DNA of 64,000 nt, taken from NCBI RefSeq assembly GCF_016892705.1, contig NZ_JAFEMB010000001.1, forward strand, positions 1 to 64,000, in the 5' to 3' direction. Of the stretch, positions 43,694-54,424 are shown piece by piece (within the stretch, counting starts at the first letter, position 1; the number at the start of each line of letters is the position of its first letter). Under the pieces are notes generated by a model, which did not search any database, was not told the DNA's origin, and saw nothing but the letters and a program-made list of their open reading frames with translations. The position numbers and the translations under genes were made by a program. This DNA comes from Microvirga pudoricolor (GTDB taxonomy: Bacteria; Pseudomonadota; Alphaproteobacteria; Rhizobiales; Beijerinckiaceae).

Positions 43694-45064
43694 TCACAAA
43701 ACCCGGATCCGGGGCTCGTCCCGCCGGAGCATCAGCTCCGTGAGCGCCCAGACGAGGGCGTCGAGGCGGTCGGGGGAGCGGCCGGAGGCCAGCCCGGACG
43801 GGCCGAAATCGCAGAGCTCGTCCTCCAGTTCCGGCAGGGCGCCCACGTGGCGCACCCTGCCCTGGGCGTAGAGGACCGAGACCGGCTCCGCCCTGAGATA
43901 CTTGCCCCGCGTGGCGCGCACGCCCGTGACGGGCACGGTGGGATCGACCTCGCGGAGAACCGCCGTCGCCATCTCGCCGCCCTGGTTGGTTTCCACCAGC
44001 AGCGCGTCGGCCTGGAGGCGGCGGTAGAGCGCCACGGCCCTCGCGGCCCATTCGGGCGGCTTGAGCCCGGACGCGCTGGAATCCTCCAGCACATAGGCCA
44101 TGCCCGTCTCGTCGAGGCCGGCGGCCACGATTCCGCAGGCATCGGCCCGCTTGGAGGAGGTGGCGGGCGGGTCCACCGCCACCACGATGCGGGCGAGATC
44201 CGGCGCCGCCGCGACGCGCGCCGCCTCGATGAGGTCGCGCCGCCACAGGGCGTCGGGCCGGTCCTCGATGATCTCGCCGTCGAGCTCCTGGCGTCCGAGC
44301 CGCGTGCCCGCATAGCGGCCCACCACCGTCTCCAGGAAGGCGGGCGCGAGGTTGTCGGCGTTGTCGGCGGTGCGCAGGCGCGACACCGCCACGTGCGGAT
44401 CGACCAGGAAGCGGCGGATGAGCGCGATGGGACGCGGCGTCGTGGTCACGAGCTGGCGCGGATGCGCGCCGAGGCGCAGGCCGAATTGCAGCATGTCCCA
44501 GGTCTCGTCCGGGTGCCGCCACTTCGCGAGCTCGTCGGACCAGGCGGCCTCGAATTGCGGGCCGCGCAGGGAATCCGGATCCTCGGCCGAGAAGACCTGC
44601 GCCACCGCGCCGTTCGGCCATTCGAGCTTGCGCAGGGTCGGCGACCAGACGGGACGCTCGCGGCGCGCATGCACCGACAGGATGCCGGCCGGGCCTTCGA
44701 CCATCACGTTGCGGGCATCGGCGAAGGTCTCGCCCACGAGCGCGATGCGGCCGAGTGCGGACGTTGCAAAACCCGGAAGCCCGAGCGCGAGGCCCCGCAC
44801 CCATTCGGCGCCCGTGCGGGTCTTGCCCGCCCCGCGCCCGCCCAGCATGAGCCAGATGGTCCACGGGATCGCCATGTCGGGCGGCCGCTGCTCGGGCCGG
44901 GCCCGCAGAGGCCAGTAGCGCAAGGCCTCGGCGACATCAGCCTTCGACCAACCCGCCGTCGCCTCGGCCAGACGGCCCCGGCGCCACAAGGCGCTCAAGG
45001 TGTCGAGCAAGCTCGGCGTGGAGATCGCGCAGGCTGCGGGGCTCGTCGTCGCGGGCTTCGTCAT
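43694..45064 (-). CDS. GTA large terminase subunit (gp2)
   Basis: A 456-aa packaging ATPase/nuclease. Walker A is LGGRGAGKTRTGAEW at about residue 75 and Walker B-like GPQFEAAWSDELAKW follows. The C-terminal RNase H-like nuclease has Asp residues in RIVVAVDPPATSSKRADACG and ETNQGGEM, and the family end LDALVWALTELML. The ATG at 45064 overlaps the small terminase gene by 128 bp. A TTG at 45010 would reduce the overlap, and I cannot decide between them. It packages random host DNA in functional GTAs. Confidence 0.92.
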   Translation of the reverse strand: MTKPATTSPAACAISTPSLLDTLSALWRRGRLAEATAGWSKADVAEALRYWPLRARPEQRPPDMAIPWTIWLMLGGRGAGKTRTGAEWVRGLALGLPGFATSALGRIALVGETFADARNVMVEGPAGILSVHARRERPVWSPTLRKLEWPNGAVAQVFSAEDPDSLRGPQFEAAWSDELAKWRHPDETWDMLQFGLRLGAHPRQLVTTTPRPIALIRRFLVDPHVAVSRLRTADNADNLAPAFLETVVGRYAGTRLGRQELDGEIIEDRPDALWRRDLIEAARVAAAPDLARIVVAVDPPATSSKRADACGIVAAGLDETGMAYVLEDSSASGLKPPEWAARAVALYRRLQADALLVETNQGGEMATAVLREVDPTVPVTGVRATRGKYLRAEPVSVLYAQGRVRHVGALPELEDELCDFGPSGLASGRSPDRLDALVWALTELMLRRDEPRIRVL

Positions 45065-45566
45065 CGCGCACCTCGTCGTCCCGGCGCAGCAGGGCTTGGG
45101 CGGTGGTCAGGGTCTTGGCGTAATCCGCCAGCAGGCGGGCGGCCTTGTCGGGATCGGCGATGCGCCCCGCCCTCTGGTCCGCCGCGAGCGACCGGAGCCG
45201 CGCCTGGGCGACGCGCGCCAGGGCCGTGGCAGCGTCGCGGATGGCGGCGCGGGCGGAAGGGTCCGGGCCGCCATTCGCATCGTCCGGATGCGGATCGTTT
45301 TGCAGGGGATCGGCCGCCGGGCGTGCATCCTTCGCGACGGCGCGAGGCCTGCGGCGAGGCGAGCCGGCGCCAACCTGCGCCTGCAACGCATCGAAGAGCG
45401 CCTGCCGGCGATCCTTCCAGCCCCAGGCCCGGCGGTAGGCCGTGAAGGTCTTGACCGTCACGCCCACCTCGCGGGCCATCTCGACGAGCGTGACCCTCGG
45501 CTGATGGTGGTAGCAATCGTGGATGCGCGCCTTGACGGCGGCCGGCACGCTAATTTTGAACGTCAT
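44937..45566 (-). CDS. GTA small terminase-like protein (gp1)
   Basis: A 209-aa protein with an N-terminal helix-turn-helix (RVTLVEMAREVGVTVKTFTAYRRAWGWKDRRQ), a basic linker, and a long helical second half (AIRDAATALARVAQARLRSL; AARLLADYAKTLTTAQALLRR). First gene of the GTA cluster. The ATG at 45566 is where homology to DNA-binding terminases starts; the frame is open to 45662 without it. Confidence 0.8.
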   Translation of the reverse strand: MTFKISVPAAVKARIHDCYHHQPRVTLVEMAREVGVTVKTFTAYRRAWGWKDRRQALFDALQAQVGAGSPRRRPRAVAKDARPAADPLQNDPHPDDANGGPDPSARAAIRDAATALARVAQARLRSLAADQRAGRIADPDKAARLLADYAKTLTTAQALLRRDDEVRDDEARDDEPRSLRDLHAELARHLERLVAPGPSGRGDGGLVEG

Positions 45567-45581
45567 GAAAAGGAACCAATG

Positions 45582-45613
45582 AAAAAGCCGCCCGGAACGG
45601 ATCCGAGGCGGCT
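45582..45613 (-). terminator. Rho-independent terminator or attenuator ahead of the GTA cluster
   Basis: The stem AGCCGCC/GGCGGCT (45586-45592, 45607-45613) is followed on the minus strand by TTTTTCATT. It lies 16 bp before the gp1 start and 156 bp after the LOV kinase stop, both on the minus strand. It either ends the kinase message or acts as an attenuator in the GTA leader. The rest of the 202-bp gap shows no clear promoter. Confidence 0.75.
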
Positions 45614-45768
45614 GAAGCGACCGGCGATGGAGAAACGGCGCGGCGGCACCCCCCATCCACACTTCGCCAGTGTTCTTGTTTTGTACTCTATCAGCGGGCC
45701 GCTGTCAAGCTCGTTCATGCAAGCCGACGAAAATACTTTGCCAACGGGCGGCTGGATGGCCCCCGCGC

Positions 45769-47526
45769 TCAGCCCTCGTGCCGGGGAGAGCTCGAGCGCG
45801 CCTCGAACACGCGCCCGCCGCGATTGAGCGCCGCGCGAACGCGATCGAGGAGATCGGCGCGGCGGTACGGCTTTCCGAGAACATCCATGGTCGGGGTGCC
45901 GGGCCCTTGGGCGACAAGCTCCTCGGTGTACCCGGTGGTGACCAGGATCGGCAGCTCGGGCATCATCTCGTGCACCTGTTCCGCCAGGACGAGGCCGTTC
46001 ATCCCGCCCGGCATGACGAGATCGGTGAAGAGCAGGTCCACGTGCGTGCCGCTGTTCAGGACGGCGAGCGCGTCCTCTCCGCTGCGGGCCGCAACCACGG
46101 CGTAGCCGCTATCGGCCAGGATGGCCTCCGCGAGATCGCGCACGTCGTCGCTGTCGTCCACCACGAGGACCGTCTCGACCCCGCGGCGTCCGCTCGTCTC
46201 GGGCTCGGGCGCGGGCTCCGGAAGGTCCTCGACCTTGTCGGATGCGACCGGGAAGATCATCCGCACCGTCGTGCCCTTGCCGGGCTCGCTGACGATCTCG
46301 AGCCGCCCGCCGGACTGCTGCACGAAGCCGTGCACCATGGCGAGGCCGAGACCCGTGCCCTTGCCGGGGCCCTTCGTGGAGAAGAACGGCTCCGTGGCCC
46401 GCTCCAGCACGTCCGGCGTCATGCCGGAGCCCTGGTCCGACACGGACATGACCGCATAGTCGCCGGGCTGGAGATGGTGGGCCGGCGCGTTGCCGTTCAG
46501 GTGCAGCGGCTCCGTCGACACCGTGACGACGCCGCCCTCCGGCATCGCGTCCCTGGCGTTGATGAGCACATTGAGCAGCGCCATCTCCATATGGGTCGGA
46601 TCGACGGTGCAGGCGGGGGTGCGCGGCTTGAGGTCGAGGCGCAGGTCGACCGAGCCGCCGAGCGTGCGGGACAGCATGTCGCTGAAGGCGACCACCAGGG
46701 TGTTGAGGTTGGTGGGCCGGGGCTCCAGCCGGGTCTTGCGGGCGAAGGACAGGAGCTGCTGGGTCAGCTTGCTGGCCTGCTCGGCGGCCCGGTCGGCGCC
46801 TTCGAGCGCCTTCGCGAGGCGGGCGCGGTCGCCGTCGATGTGCTGGCGCGCCATATCGACGTTGCCGGCCATCACCTGGAGCAGGTTGTTGAAATCATGC
46901 GCGAGGCCCGCCGTGAGCTGGCCGATGGCCTCCATCTTCTGGGCCTGGCGGAAGGCCTGCTCGGAGGTCCGCCGCCGGGTCACGTCGAGCTGGGACGCGA
47001 AGAAGTAGATGAGCTCACCGTCCGTGTCGAAGACGGGGCCCATGAACAGGGCGTTCCAGAAGGGCGAGCCGTCGCGCTTGTAGTTCAGGATCTCCACCGC
47101 GATGGCGCGGCGGTCCCGGATCGCCTCGCGGATATCCGCCACCACCTGTCGGTCCGTCTTGGCGCCCTGCAGGAAGCGGCAGTTGCGGCCGAGGATCTCC
47201 TGCTCGTCATAGCCCGTCAGGTCGAGGAACGCCCCGTTGGCGAACACGATGGGGTTGTCGTCCTGTTTCGGGTCCGTGACGATCATCGGCATGCGGGTCA
47301 TCTCGACCGCCGCGAAGAACACGTCGCCCCGATCCTCGAGGCCCGGCCGGCTGATATAGCTTTTCTGCCAGTGCAGTTCGGCTTTCTCGCCCGTCGGGCT
47401 GAAGCTGTGATGATCCGGCATGCCCCTGGCGACGACACCGAAGCTCTGCCCGTCCCCGGCGCGTTCCTGCGTCTCGCCGGCCGCGTCTTCGGTCTCGGGG
47501 TGGCTGTCGTCCTTGTCTGGTACCAT
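45769..47526 (-). CDS. Blue-light LOV-domain hybrid histidine kinase
   Basis: A 585-aa soluble hybrid kinase. The PAS/LOV domain spans residues about 70-185. It contains ILGRNCRFLQGAKTD with the photo-active Cys116 that bonds flavin, and NYKRDGSPFWNALF and YFFASQLDVT. HisKA is IGQLTAGLAHDFNNLLQVMAG (His210) and HATPase has LLNVLINARDAM, DQGSGM and GTGLGLAMV. The C-terminal receiver (TVLVVDDSDDVRDLAEAI) has Asp502 in FTDLVMPGG. This is the arrangement of bacterial LOV hybrid kinases, which link light to attachment or general stress signalling. No TM segment. Confidence 0.92.
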   Translation of the reverse strand: MVPDKDDSHPETEDAAGETQERAGDGQSFGVVARGMPDHHSFSPTGEKAELHWQKSYISRPGLEDRGDVFFAAVEMTRMPMIVTDPKQDDNPIVFANGAFLDLTGYDEQEILGRNCRFLQGAKTDRQVVADIREAIRDRRAIAVEILNYKRDGSPFWNALFMGPVFDTDGELIYFFASQLDVTRRRTSEQAFRQAQKMEAIGQLTAGLAHDFNNLLQVMAGNVDMARQHIDGDRARLAKALEGADRAAEQASKLTQQLLSFARKTRLEPRPTNLNTLVVAFSDMLSRTLGGSVDLRLDLKPRTPACTVDPTHMEMALLNVLINARDAMPEGGVVTVSTEPLHLNGNAPAHHLQPGDYAVMSVSDQGSGMTPDVLERATEPFFSTKGPGKGTGLGLAMVHGFVQQSGGRLEIVSEPGKGTTVRMIFPVASDKVEDLPEPAPEPETSGRRGVETVLVVDDSDDVRDLAEAILADSGYAVVAARSGEDALAVLNSGTHVDLLFTDLVMPGGMNGLVLAEQVHEMMPELPILVTTGYTEELVAQGPGTPTMDVLGKPYRRADLLDRVRAALNRGGRVFEARSSSPRHEG

Positions 47527-47780
47527 CGTCCATTCCGCTGCGGCCCATCCTCGGGCGCCATTCCGTCGGTCCGGTCCGGGCGACGCCGGCCGGCAACCGG
47601 TGGGTTATAGGGTGGCCGGCCCCTGTCGTCACCGCCCGATGATCCGTTAAGAACAACAATAATCCCACCGATTTAGAAACATCGTTCGCGTTGCGGGACT
47701 ATTTTCTTGTGCTTATGGTGACGCCCGGATCGACACCCGCGCGGCCGGATCCTCCTCGGCGAAATATTTCGTACTCCCGA

Positions 47781-47805
47781 GGAACCTGGACCGTAGGACT
47801 GAGTT
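47781..47805 (+). promoter_or_regulatory. EcfG-type (general stress) promoter-like sequence
   Basis: GGAAC at 47781-47785, a 16-base spacer, then AGTT at 47802-47805. The alphaproteobacterial EcfG consensus is GGAAC-N16/17-CGTT; one base differs. The start of the 49-aa gene is 40 bp downstream, a normal distance. The rest of the 318-bp gap (47527-47844) contains nothing else recognisable. Confidence 0.5.
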
Positions 47806-47844
47806 GATTTGCGAACTGCACACATTCTTCCGGGGAGAAGGCCC

Positions 47845-47994
47845 ATGATCGTTTGGGCTGCGGTGGTTGCGCTCGTACTGGGCGGATTGACCTACTTCTT
47901 GAGCGAGCCGTCGATGCTGCTGCTCAATCTTGCGGAGCTTGTCGGCGTCCTGTGCCTCTTCGCCCTCGTCTGCGCGGCCGAAGCCTTCAACTGA
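47845..47994 (+). CDS. Small two-helix membrane protein
   Basis: A 49-aa protein almost wholly hydrophobic: IVWAAVVALVLGGLTYFL, SEPSMLLLNLAELVGVL and CLFALVCAAEAFN. The ATG at 47845 has GGGGAGAAGG just upstream; an earlier in-frame ATG at 47809 lacks a ribosome site. Probably stress-induced, judging from the upstream GGAAC-N16-AGTT. Family not recognised. Confidence 0.65.
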   Translation: MIVWAAVVALVLGGLTYFLSEPSMLLLNLAELVGVLCLFALVCAAEAFN

Positions 47995-48069
47995 CCCCTC
48001 CCCTACGCCAAAGCCTCCCGAGACCTTGAGCTTATTGCGCGCCGTCGCCTCGTGTGACTATGTTGCGCC

Positions 48070-50758
<2,689 letters not shown>

Positions 50759-50803
50759 TCATAAGCTACTGTCCCGAAAGGGAAATTCCGAACGATGTTG
50801 CAG

Positions 50804-50831
50804 AAAGGGCGGTCTCAGGATCGCCCTTTTT
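50804..50831 (+). terminator. Rho-independent terminator of the TRAP binding protein gene
   Basis: The stem AAAGGGCG/CGCCCTTT (50804-50811, 50822-50829) is followed by TTTGT, 46 bp past the stop. It marks a monocistronic unit, consistent with the absence of transporter membrane genes. Confidence 0.85.
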
Positions 50832-50924
50832 GTATTGGAGAACGGCGGCAAAGCGCTTATGGAAGCCCGCCGCTCGGCTTCGGGCCGCGCCTCGCCCGCC
50901 CCTGCCGTTCGATTCTCCTGATTC

Positions 50925-51533
50925 ATGATGCGTTGGACCTTCCGAATCTGCCTTCTCCTGCTCGCCGCCTGGATCGTCTATGCGGCCTCGCCCTACGTCG
51001 CCCTGTACGGGCTGTCCCGGGCCGTGGAGCGGCGGGACGCGGACGCGATCGCGCAGCACATCAACTTCCGGGCCTTTCGACTCTCCCTGACGAAGCAACT
51101 CGTCGGCGAATATCTCGACCGCACGAACCGCACGCGGGACCTGAGCGCGTTCGACAAGAAGCTGGCCTCTGAAGCGGGCGCGACGGTGGCGGATCCGATC
51201 GTGGCGCAGCTTCTGACGCCCGCCACCCTGGTGGACTTGCTCAATGACGGCTGGCCCCAGGAGGTCCTTCAGGAAGCCCCCGACGGTCCAGCGCCCGCCC
51301 CCGCCCCCGCGCTGGGTCCCGCCTTCTCGTCCATCGGCAAGGCCTTGCGGCTCTACGCCTCCTCCGAAGCGCACGGCTTCCGGACCATGATCTTCACGGT
51401 GCCCGTCGATGCGGCGCCACAGGACCGCTATCGGCTGCAGATGCGCCTGAGCGGGTTCCGCTGGCGCCTGAGCGGGGTCGACCTGCCGGCCTCCCTCCTC
51501 GAGAAGCTCGCCGACCGCATCCCGCACCGCTGA
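50925..51533 (+). CDS. DUF2939 family exported protein
   Basis: A 202-aa protein with an N-terminal membrane anchor (FRICLLLLAAWIVYAASPYV). The DUF2939 core is ALYGLSRAVERRDADAIAQHIN and FRAFRLSLTKQLVGEYLDRT. A Pro/Ala linker (APAPAPALG) divides it from a C-terminal beta-rich part (RYRLQMRLSGFRWRLSGVDLP). Function is unknown. It stands alone between two terminators or promoters. Confidence 0.85.
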   Translation: MMRWTFRICLLLLAAWIVYAASPYVALYGLSRAVERRDADAIAQHINFRAFRLSLTKQLVGEYLDRTNRTRDLSAFDKKLASEAGATVADPIVAQLLTPATLVDLLNDGWPQEVLQEAPDGPAPAPAPALGPAFSSIGKALRLYASSEAHGFRTMIFTVPVDAAPQDRYRLQMRLSGFRWRLSGVDLPASLLEKLADRIPHR

Positions 51534-51605
51534 GCGCGACAACCTTGAAAAAGGTGGCCACACCTTCGGGTCCCCACCCTCCCGCAAGCAACGGTCAAGT
51601 TTTTC

Positions 51606-51630
51606 GGAACCCATTGCGGGCCTCCACGTT
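51606..51630 (+). promoter_or_regulatory. EcfG (general stress response) promoter, perfect consensus
   Basis: GGAAC at 51606-51610, a spacer of exactly 16 bases, then CGTT at 51627-51630. It is 36 bp before the glycine-zipper gene start. This matches the EcfG/sigma-EcfG consensus fully. Confidence 0.7.
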
Positions 51631-51665
51631 CGAATAGGCAGTCAAGATTGAACGAGGAGATGAAG

Positions 51666-51980
51666 ATGCGTCGTATTCTTCTTGCCGCGTCCGCGGTTGC
51701 ACTTATGTCCCTGCCCGGCGTTGCTTCGGCCCAGGAAGGCACGGCGGCCGGCGTGGCCACCGGTGCCGTGACCGGCGCCATCGTCGGCGGCCCGGTTGGC
51801 GCGGCGGTGGGCGCCGGCGTCGGCGGGATCGCGGGCGGCATCGCCGAGCAGAACGCCAAGACCGCAGCACCGCCCGCCGGTGTCGTGGTGGTGGATCCGC
51901 CGGCTACGGGCGCTATCCGTGAGCAGACCTGCGTGACCGATGCGGTCGGCAACCAGTCCTGCCGCGAAGTCATCCGCTAA
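51666..51980 (+). CDS. Glycine-zipper envelope protein, predicted stress-induced
   Basis: A 104-aa exported protein. The signal peptide is RRILLAASAVALMSLPGVASA, followed by a long glycine zipper (GVATGAVTGAIVGGPVGAAV; GAGVGGIAGGIAEQ) and a C-terminal tail with a Cys pair (EQTCVTDAVGNQSCREVIR). I use the ATG at 51666 because GAGGAG lies six bases before it; an in-frame ATG at 51648 has no ribosome site. A perfect EcfG promoter lies upstream and a strong terminator downstream, so this is a single-gene stress unit. Confidence 0.82.
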   Translation: MRRILLAASAVALMSLPGVASAQEGTAAGVATGAVTGAIVGGPVGAAVGAGVGGIAGGIAEQNAKTAAPPAGVVVVDPPATGAIREQTCVTDAVGNQSCREVIR

Positions 51981-51993
51981 GACCAGACCAAGC

Positions 51994-52026
51994 AAAAGCC
52001 CGGCAGATCATCTGCCGGGCTTTTCT
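51994..52026 (+). terminator. Rho-independent terminator of the glycine-zipper gene
   Basis: The arms GCCCGGCAGAT and ATCTGCCGGGC (51998-52008, 52010-52020) are flanked by AAAA and TTTTC. It could act in both directions and separates the gene from the small minus-strand ORF at 52077. Confidence 0.9.
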
Positions 52027-52076
52027 TTTGCGGAATTTAGACTTGAGCGACCGAGATCAGCCCAAGCAAAGACCGC

Positions 52077-52157
52077 TCAATGGCCGAAGATCATCCAGCC
52101 GACGAGTGCGACCGGAAAGACAGCGCCAAGTATAAATGAGATGAAACTCGAAGCCAT
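52077..52157 (-). CDS. Candidate 26-aa membrane microprotein
   Basis: The minus-strand frame reads MASSFISFILGAVFPVALVG then WMIFGH and stop. It is one hydrophobic helix with a short polar end. A GAGAGG ribosome site lies nine bases before the ATG. A GGAAC-N16-AGTT promoter-like sequence lies 27 bp upstream. The convergent terminator at 51994-52026 would serve it as well. Small single-helix stress proteins of this type are common in Hyphomicrobiales, but without homology data it remains a candidate. Confidence 0.45.
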   Translation of the reverse strand: MASSFISFILGAVFPVALVGWMIFGH

Positions 52158-52183
52158 GGGACTAAACCTCTCTACGGATCATT

Positions 52184-52208
52184 AACTTTGTTTTTGCAAT
52201 AGCGTTCC
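52184..52208 (-). promoter_or_regulatory. EcfG-type promoter-like sequence (minus strand)
   Basis: On the minus strand GGAAC (52208-52204), 16 bases, then AGTT (52187-52184). It has the same variant -10 as the sequence at 47781. It drives toward the 26-aa ORF starting at 52157. The remaining gap up to 52411 shows no further feature except AT-rich sequence. Confidence 0.45.
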
Positions 52209-52411
52209 ACGGCCCGGTGACCAGTTCGCCCCGCTGATCGCGATGTCCGATCAAAAGCGCGCGATGAAAGGTTAATTGACGTTAAGAAATATCGTTGCAA
52301 GAGTCAACAGGAACGAGAGCGGCTGGAGGAACGAATTGAGGCCTCATGACTTCTCAGCTTTGCCGGGCCGCATCGTTTAGACCGATCCCGACCGGGGAGG
52401 CTTGAGCGACC

Positions 52412-53440
52412 ATGATGATGTCCGACCGTGAATTTGTCCGCAAAGTCCTCATCGTGGTCGGGATCGGGGTGCTTCTGCTGGTGTTCTGGCAGCTCAGCGG
52501 CGTATTCATGCTGGCCTTCGGGTCGATCCTCGTGGCGGTGATCCTCCGGGCTTTCGCCGAGCTGCTCGAGCGTTACGCCCGCGCGCCCGAGCGCTGGAGC
52601 CTCGCCCTGGCGAGCCTCATCATCTTCGCGCTGATCTGCGCCGTGCTGATCCTGTTCGGGACCCAGATACGGGCCCAGTTCGTCAATATCAGCGACCGAC
52701 TGCCGACGGGCATCAACAGCCTGGCAACCCGCCTCGGCATCGAAGACATCTCGAAGCTCATGCCGGACTTCGACCTGCAGCAGGGAAGTACCCTGCTCGT
52801 CCGCGCGATCGGCGTGGGCGGGGCTATCGCCAACGCCGTCGCGGACTTCTTCTTCATCGTCATCGCCGGTCTCTACATCGCGGCCTCGCCGAGGCTCTAC
52901 CGGGTGGGCCTCGTGAAGCTGTTCCCGAAGAGCCAGCATGAGCGCATCGACGATTCCCTTGCCGCCTCCGGCCAAGCCCTGAAGCTCTGGGTCGCCTCCC
53001 AGCTCATCGCCATGACCTGCGTGGGGAGCCTCGCGGCGATCGCCTTCTGGATCATCGGCCTGCCCTCCCCCCTGGCGCTGGGCCTCATCGCGGGGCTTCT
53101 GGACTTCATCCCGTTCCTGGGCCCGATCCTGGGTGCCCTACCGGCGGTGCTCGTGGCCTTCAGCGTCAGCCTGGAGACGGCCTTGTGGACCATGGGGGCC
53201 ATGCTGCTGATCCAGCAGATCGAGGGCAACGTGATCTTTCCCCTCATCGGCAAGCGGGTGATCCAGGTGCCGCCGGCGCTCGCGCTGTTCGCGATCCTGG
53301 CGGGGGGCGTCCTCTTCGGCATCCCGGGCCTGATCTTCGGCTTCCCGCTCTCCGTGGTGGTCTTCGTTCTGGTCAAGAAGCTCTATGTGCGCGAGACGCT
53401 GGGCGAGCAGACCCCCGTGCCGGGCGAGGACCCCGCCTGA
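52412..53440 (+). CDS. AI-2E family transporter (PerM-like permease)
   Basis: A 342-aa polytopic inner-membrane protein with seven to eight TM helices (KVLIVVGIGVLLLVFWQLSG; LALASLIIFALICAVLILFG). The family signature is LGLIAGLLDFIPFLGPILGA and QQIEGNVIFPLIGKRVIQVP. Substrates of this family range from autoinducer-2 to unknown solutes or Na+/H+; the name does not fix the function here. It starts MMMSDREFV with GGGGAGG upstream. Confidence 0.9.
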   Translation: MMMSDREFVRKVLIVVGIGVLLLVFWQLSGVFMLAFGSILVAVILRAFAELLERYARAPERWSLALASLIIFALICAVLILFGTQIRAQFVNISDRLPTGINSLATRLGIEDISKLMPDFDLQQGSTLLVRAIGVGGAIANAVADFFFIVIAGLYIAASPRLYRVGLVKLFPKSQHERIDDSLAASGQALKLWVASQLIAMTCVGSLAAIAFWIIGLPSPLALGLIAGLLDFIPFLGPILGALPAVLVAFSVSLETALWTMGAMLLIQQIEGNVIFPLIGKRVIQVPPALALFAILAGGVLFGIPGLIFGFPLSVVVFVLVKKLYVRETLGEQTPVPGEDPA

Positions 53441-53631
53441 GGGTCGGTCAAAGAAAAAGGGCCGCCATGTAAGATGGAAGCCCTTGATGATCGTCGGCAT
53501 GAGCCGCAATCGGAGATCCGTCGTAAGACGGCGAAACGGTTTCAATTGTCGGAGACGCAGTCTAACCCTGCGGAACGGCCCTGATCCCGCGGACCTAGAC
53601 TGTTCGCTTGCTATCCGGTGGAGTCATTATC

Positions 53632-54150
53632 TTAGCCTCCATCTTTCAAGGATGAGGGAGTGTGTGCCTGTTCGGCCTGCCGGTCAAGGCCGAAGACGTC
53701 CTCGTTGGGCCAGTCGGTCACGCGCCCGATCAGCTCCCGCACCGTGAAATCCTCCTCCGGACCCGCCACCCGGTCCCGCACGGAGATGCCTGCCGCGTGC
53801 ACGGTCTCGCGATCGCCGGACACGAGATGATGCCACCAGTACAGGTCACGCCCCTCCGCCACGAGCCGGTAGCCGCAGGTGACCGGCAGCCAGGACAGGG
53901 AACGGACGCTGCGCGGCGTCAACCGGACGCAGTCCGGCACCTTGGCTTGGCGGTTAGGATAATCCCGGCAGCGGCAGGTCTGGTCGTTCAGGAGGGTGCA
54001 GCCGACATCCGTGTAGTGGATATCGCCCGTATCGTCGTCCTCGAGCTTGACAAGACAGCAGCGACCGCATCCATCACATAGGCTTTCCCATTCGTCAGGT
54101 GTGAGGGCTTCGAGGCTCTTGGTTTTCCAGAATTCGGTCGGGTCGGTCAC
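53632..54150 (-). CDS. YcgN/UPF0260 cysteine-cluster protein
   Basis: A 172-aa protein of the YkgJ/UPF0260 family, likely binding a metal ion or an iron-sulfur cluster. The Cys motifs are [14 protein letters not shown] at residues about 24-37, [18 protein letters not shown] and VPDCVRL. It also has [19 protein letters not shown], typical of YcgN. The GTG at 54150 gives the usual family length and start ([20 protein letters not shown]). Function is unknown. It is divergent from the PBP gene. Confidence 0.88.
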   Translation of the reverse strand: MTDPTEFWKTKSLEALTPDEWESLCDGCGRCCLVKLEDDDTGDIHYTDVGCTLLNDQTCRCRDYPNRQAKVPDCVRLTPRSVRSLSWLPVTCGYRLVAEGRDLYWWHHLVSGDRETVHAAGISVRDRVAGPEEDFTVRELIGRVTDWPNEDVFGLDRQAEQAHTPSSLKDGG

Positions 54151-54424
54151 AGGGTTTCGGCTCGGATGATCTTGGCTCGGATGAGTGGACGAAAGGTGCC
54201 CTCCGGCCCGGTCTAGTCCGGGTTTGAGGCGCTTTCGGGATCGGCGTTGAGTAATGGGAGCCAAGGCGGGAAACAAGTCGCGAAGACTTGAACCCAAAAC
54301 GCCCCCAGGGAGTTATTGAAGCTAGGCCACGCGAGGCGGATATTCTTCAGGGATCCGCCTCGTCGTGCGGGTTTGAACAGTATAAGATCAATCGACGGAA
54401 AAATTCCGCAGCTCAGGGATCACC

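Noticed and set aside
52272..52285. TTAA-N6-TTAA resembling a CtrA site upstream of the AI-2E transporter gene.
   Set aside because: The spacer is six rather than seven bases and the surrounding sequence is AT-rich, so chance is likely.
52310..52334. GGAAC upstream of the AI-2E transporter gene as another EcfG promoter.
   Set aside because: No CGTT or AGTT occurs 16-17 bases downstream.
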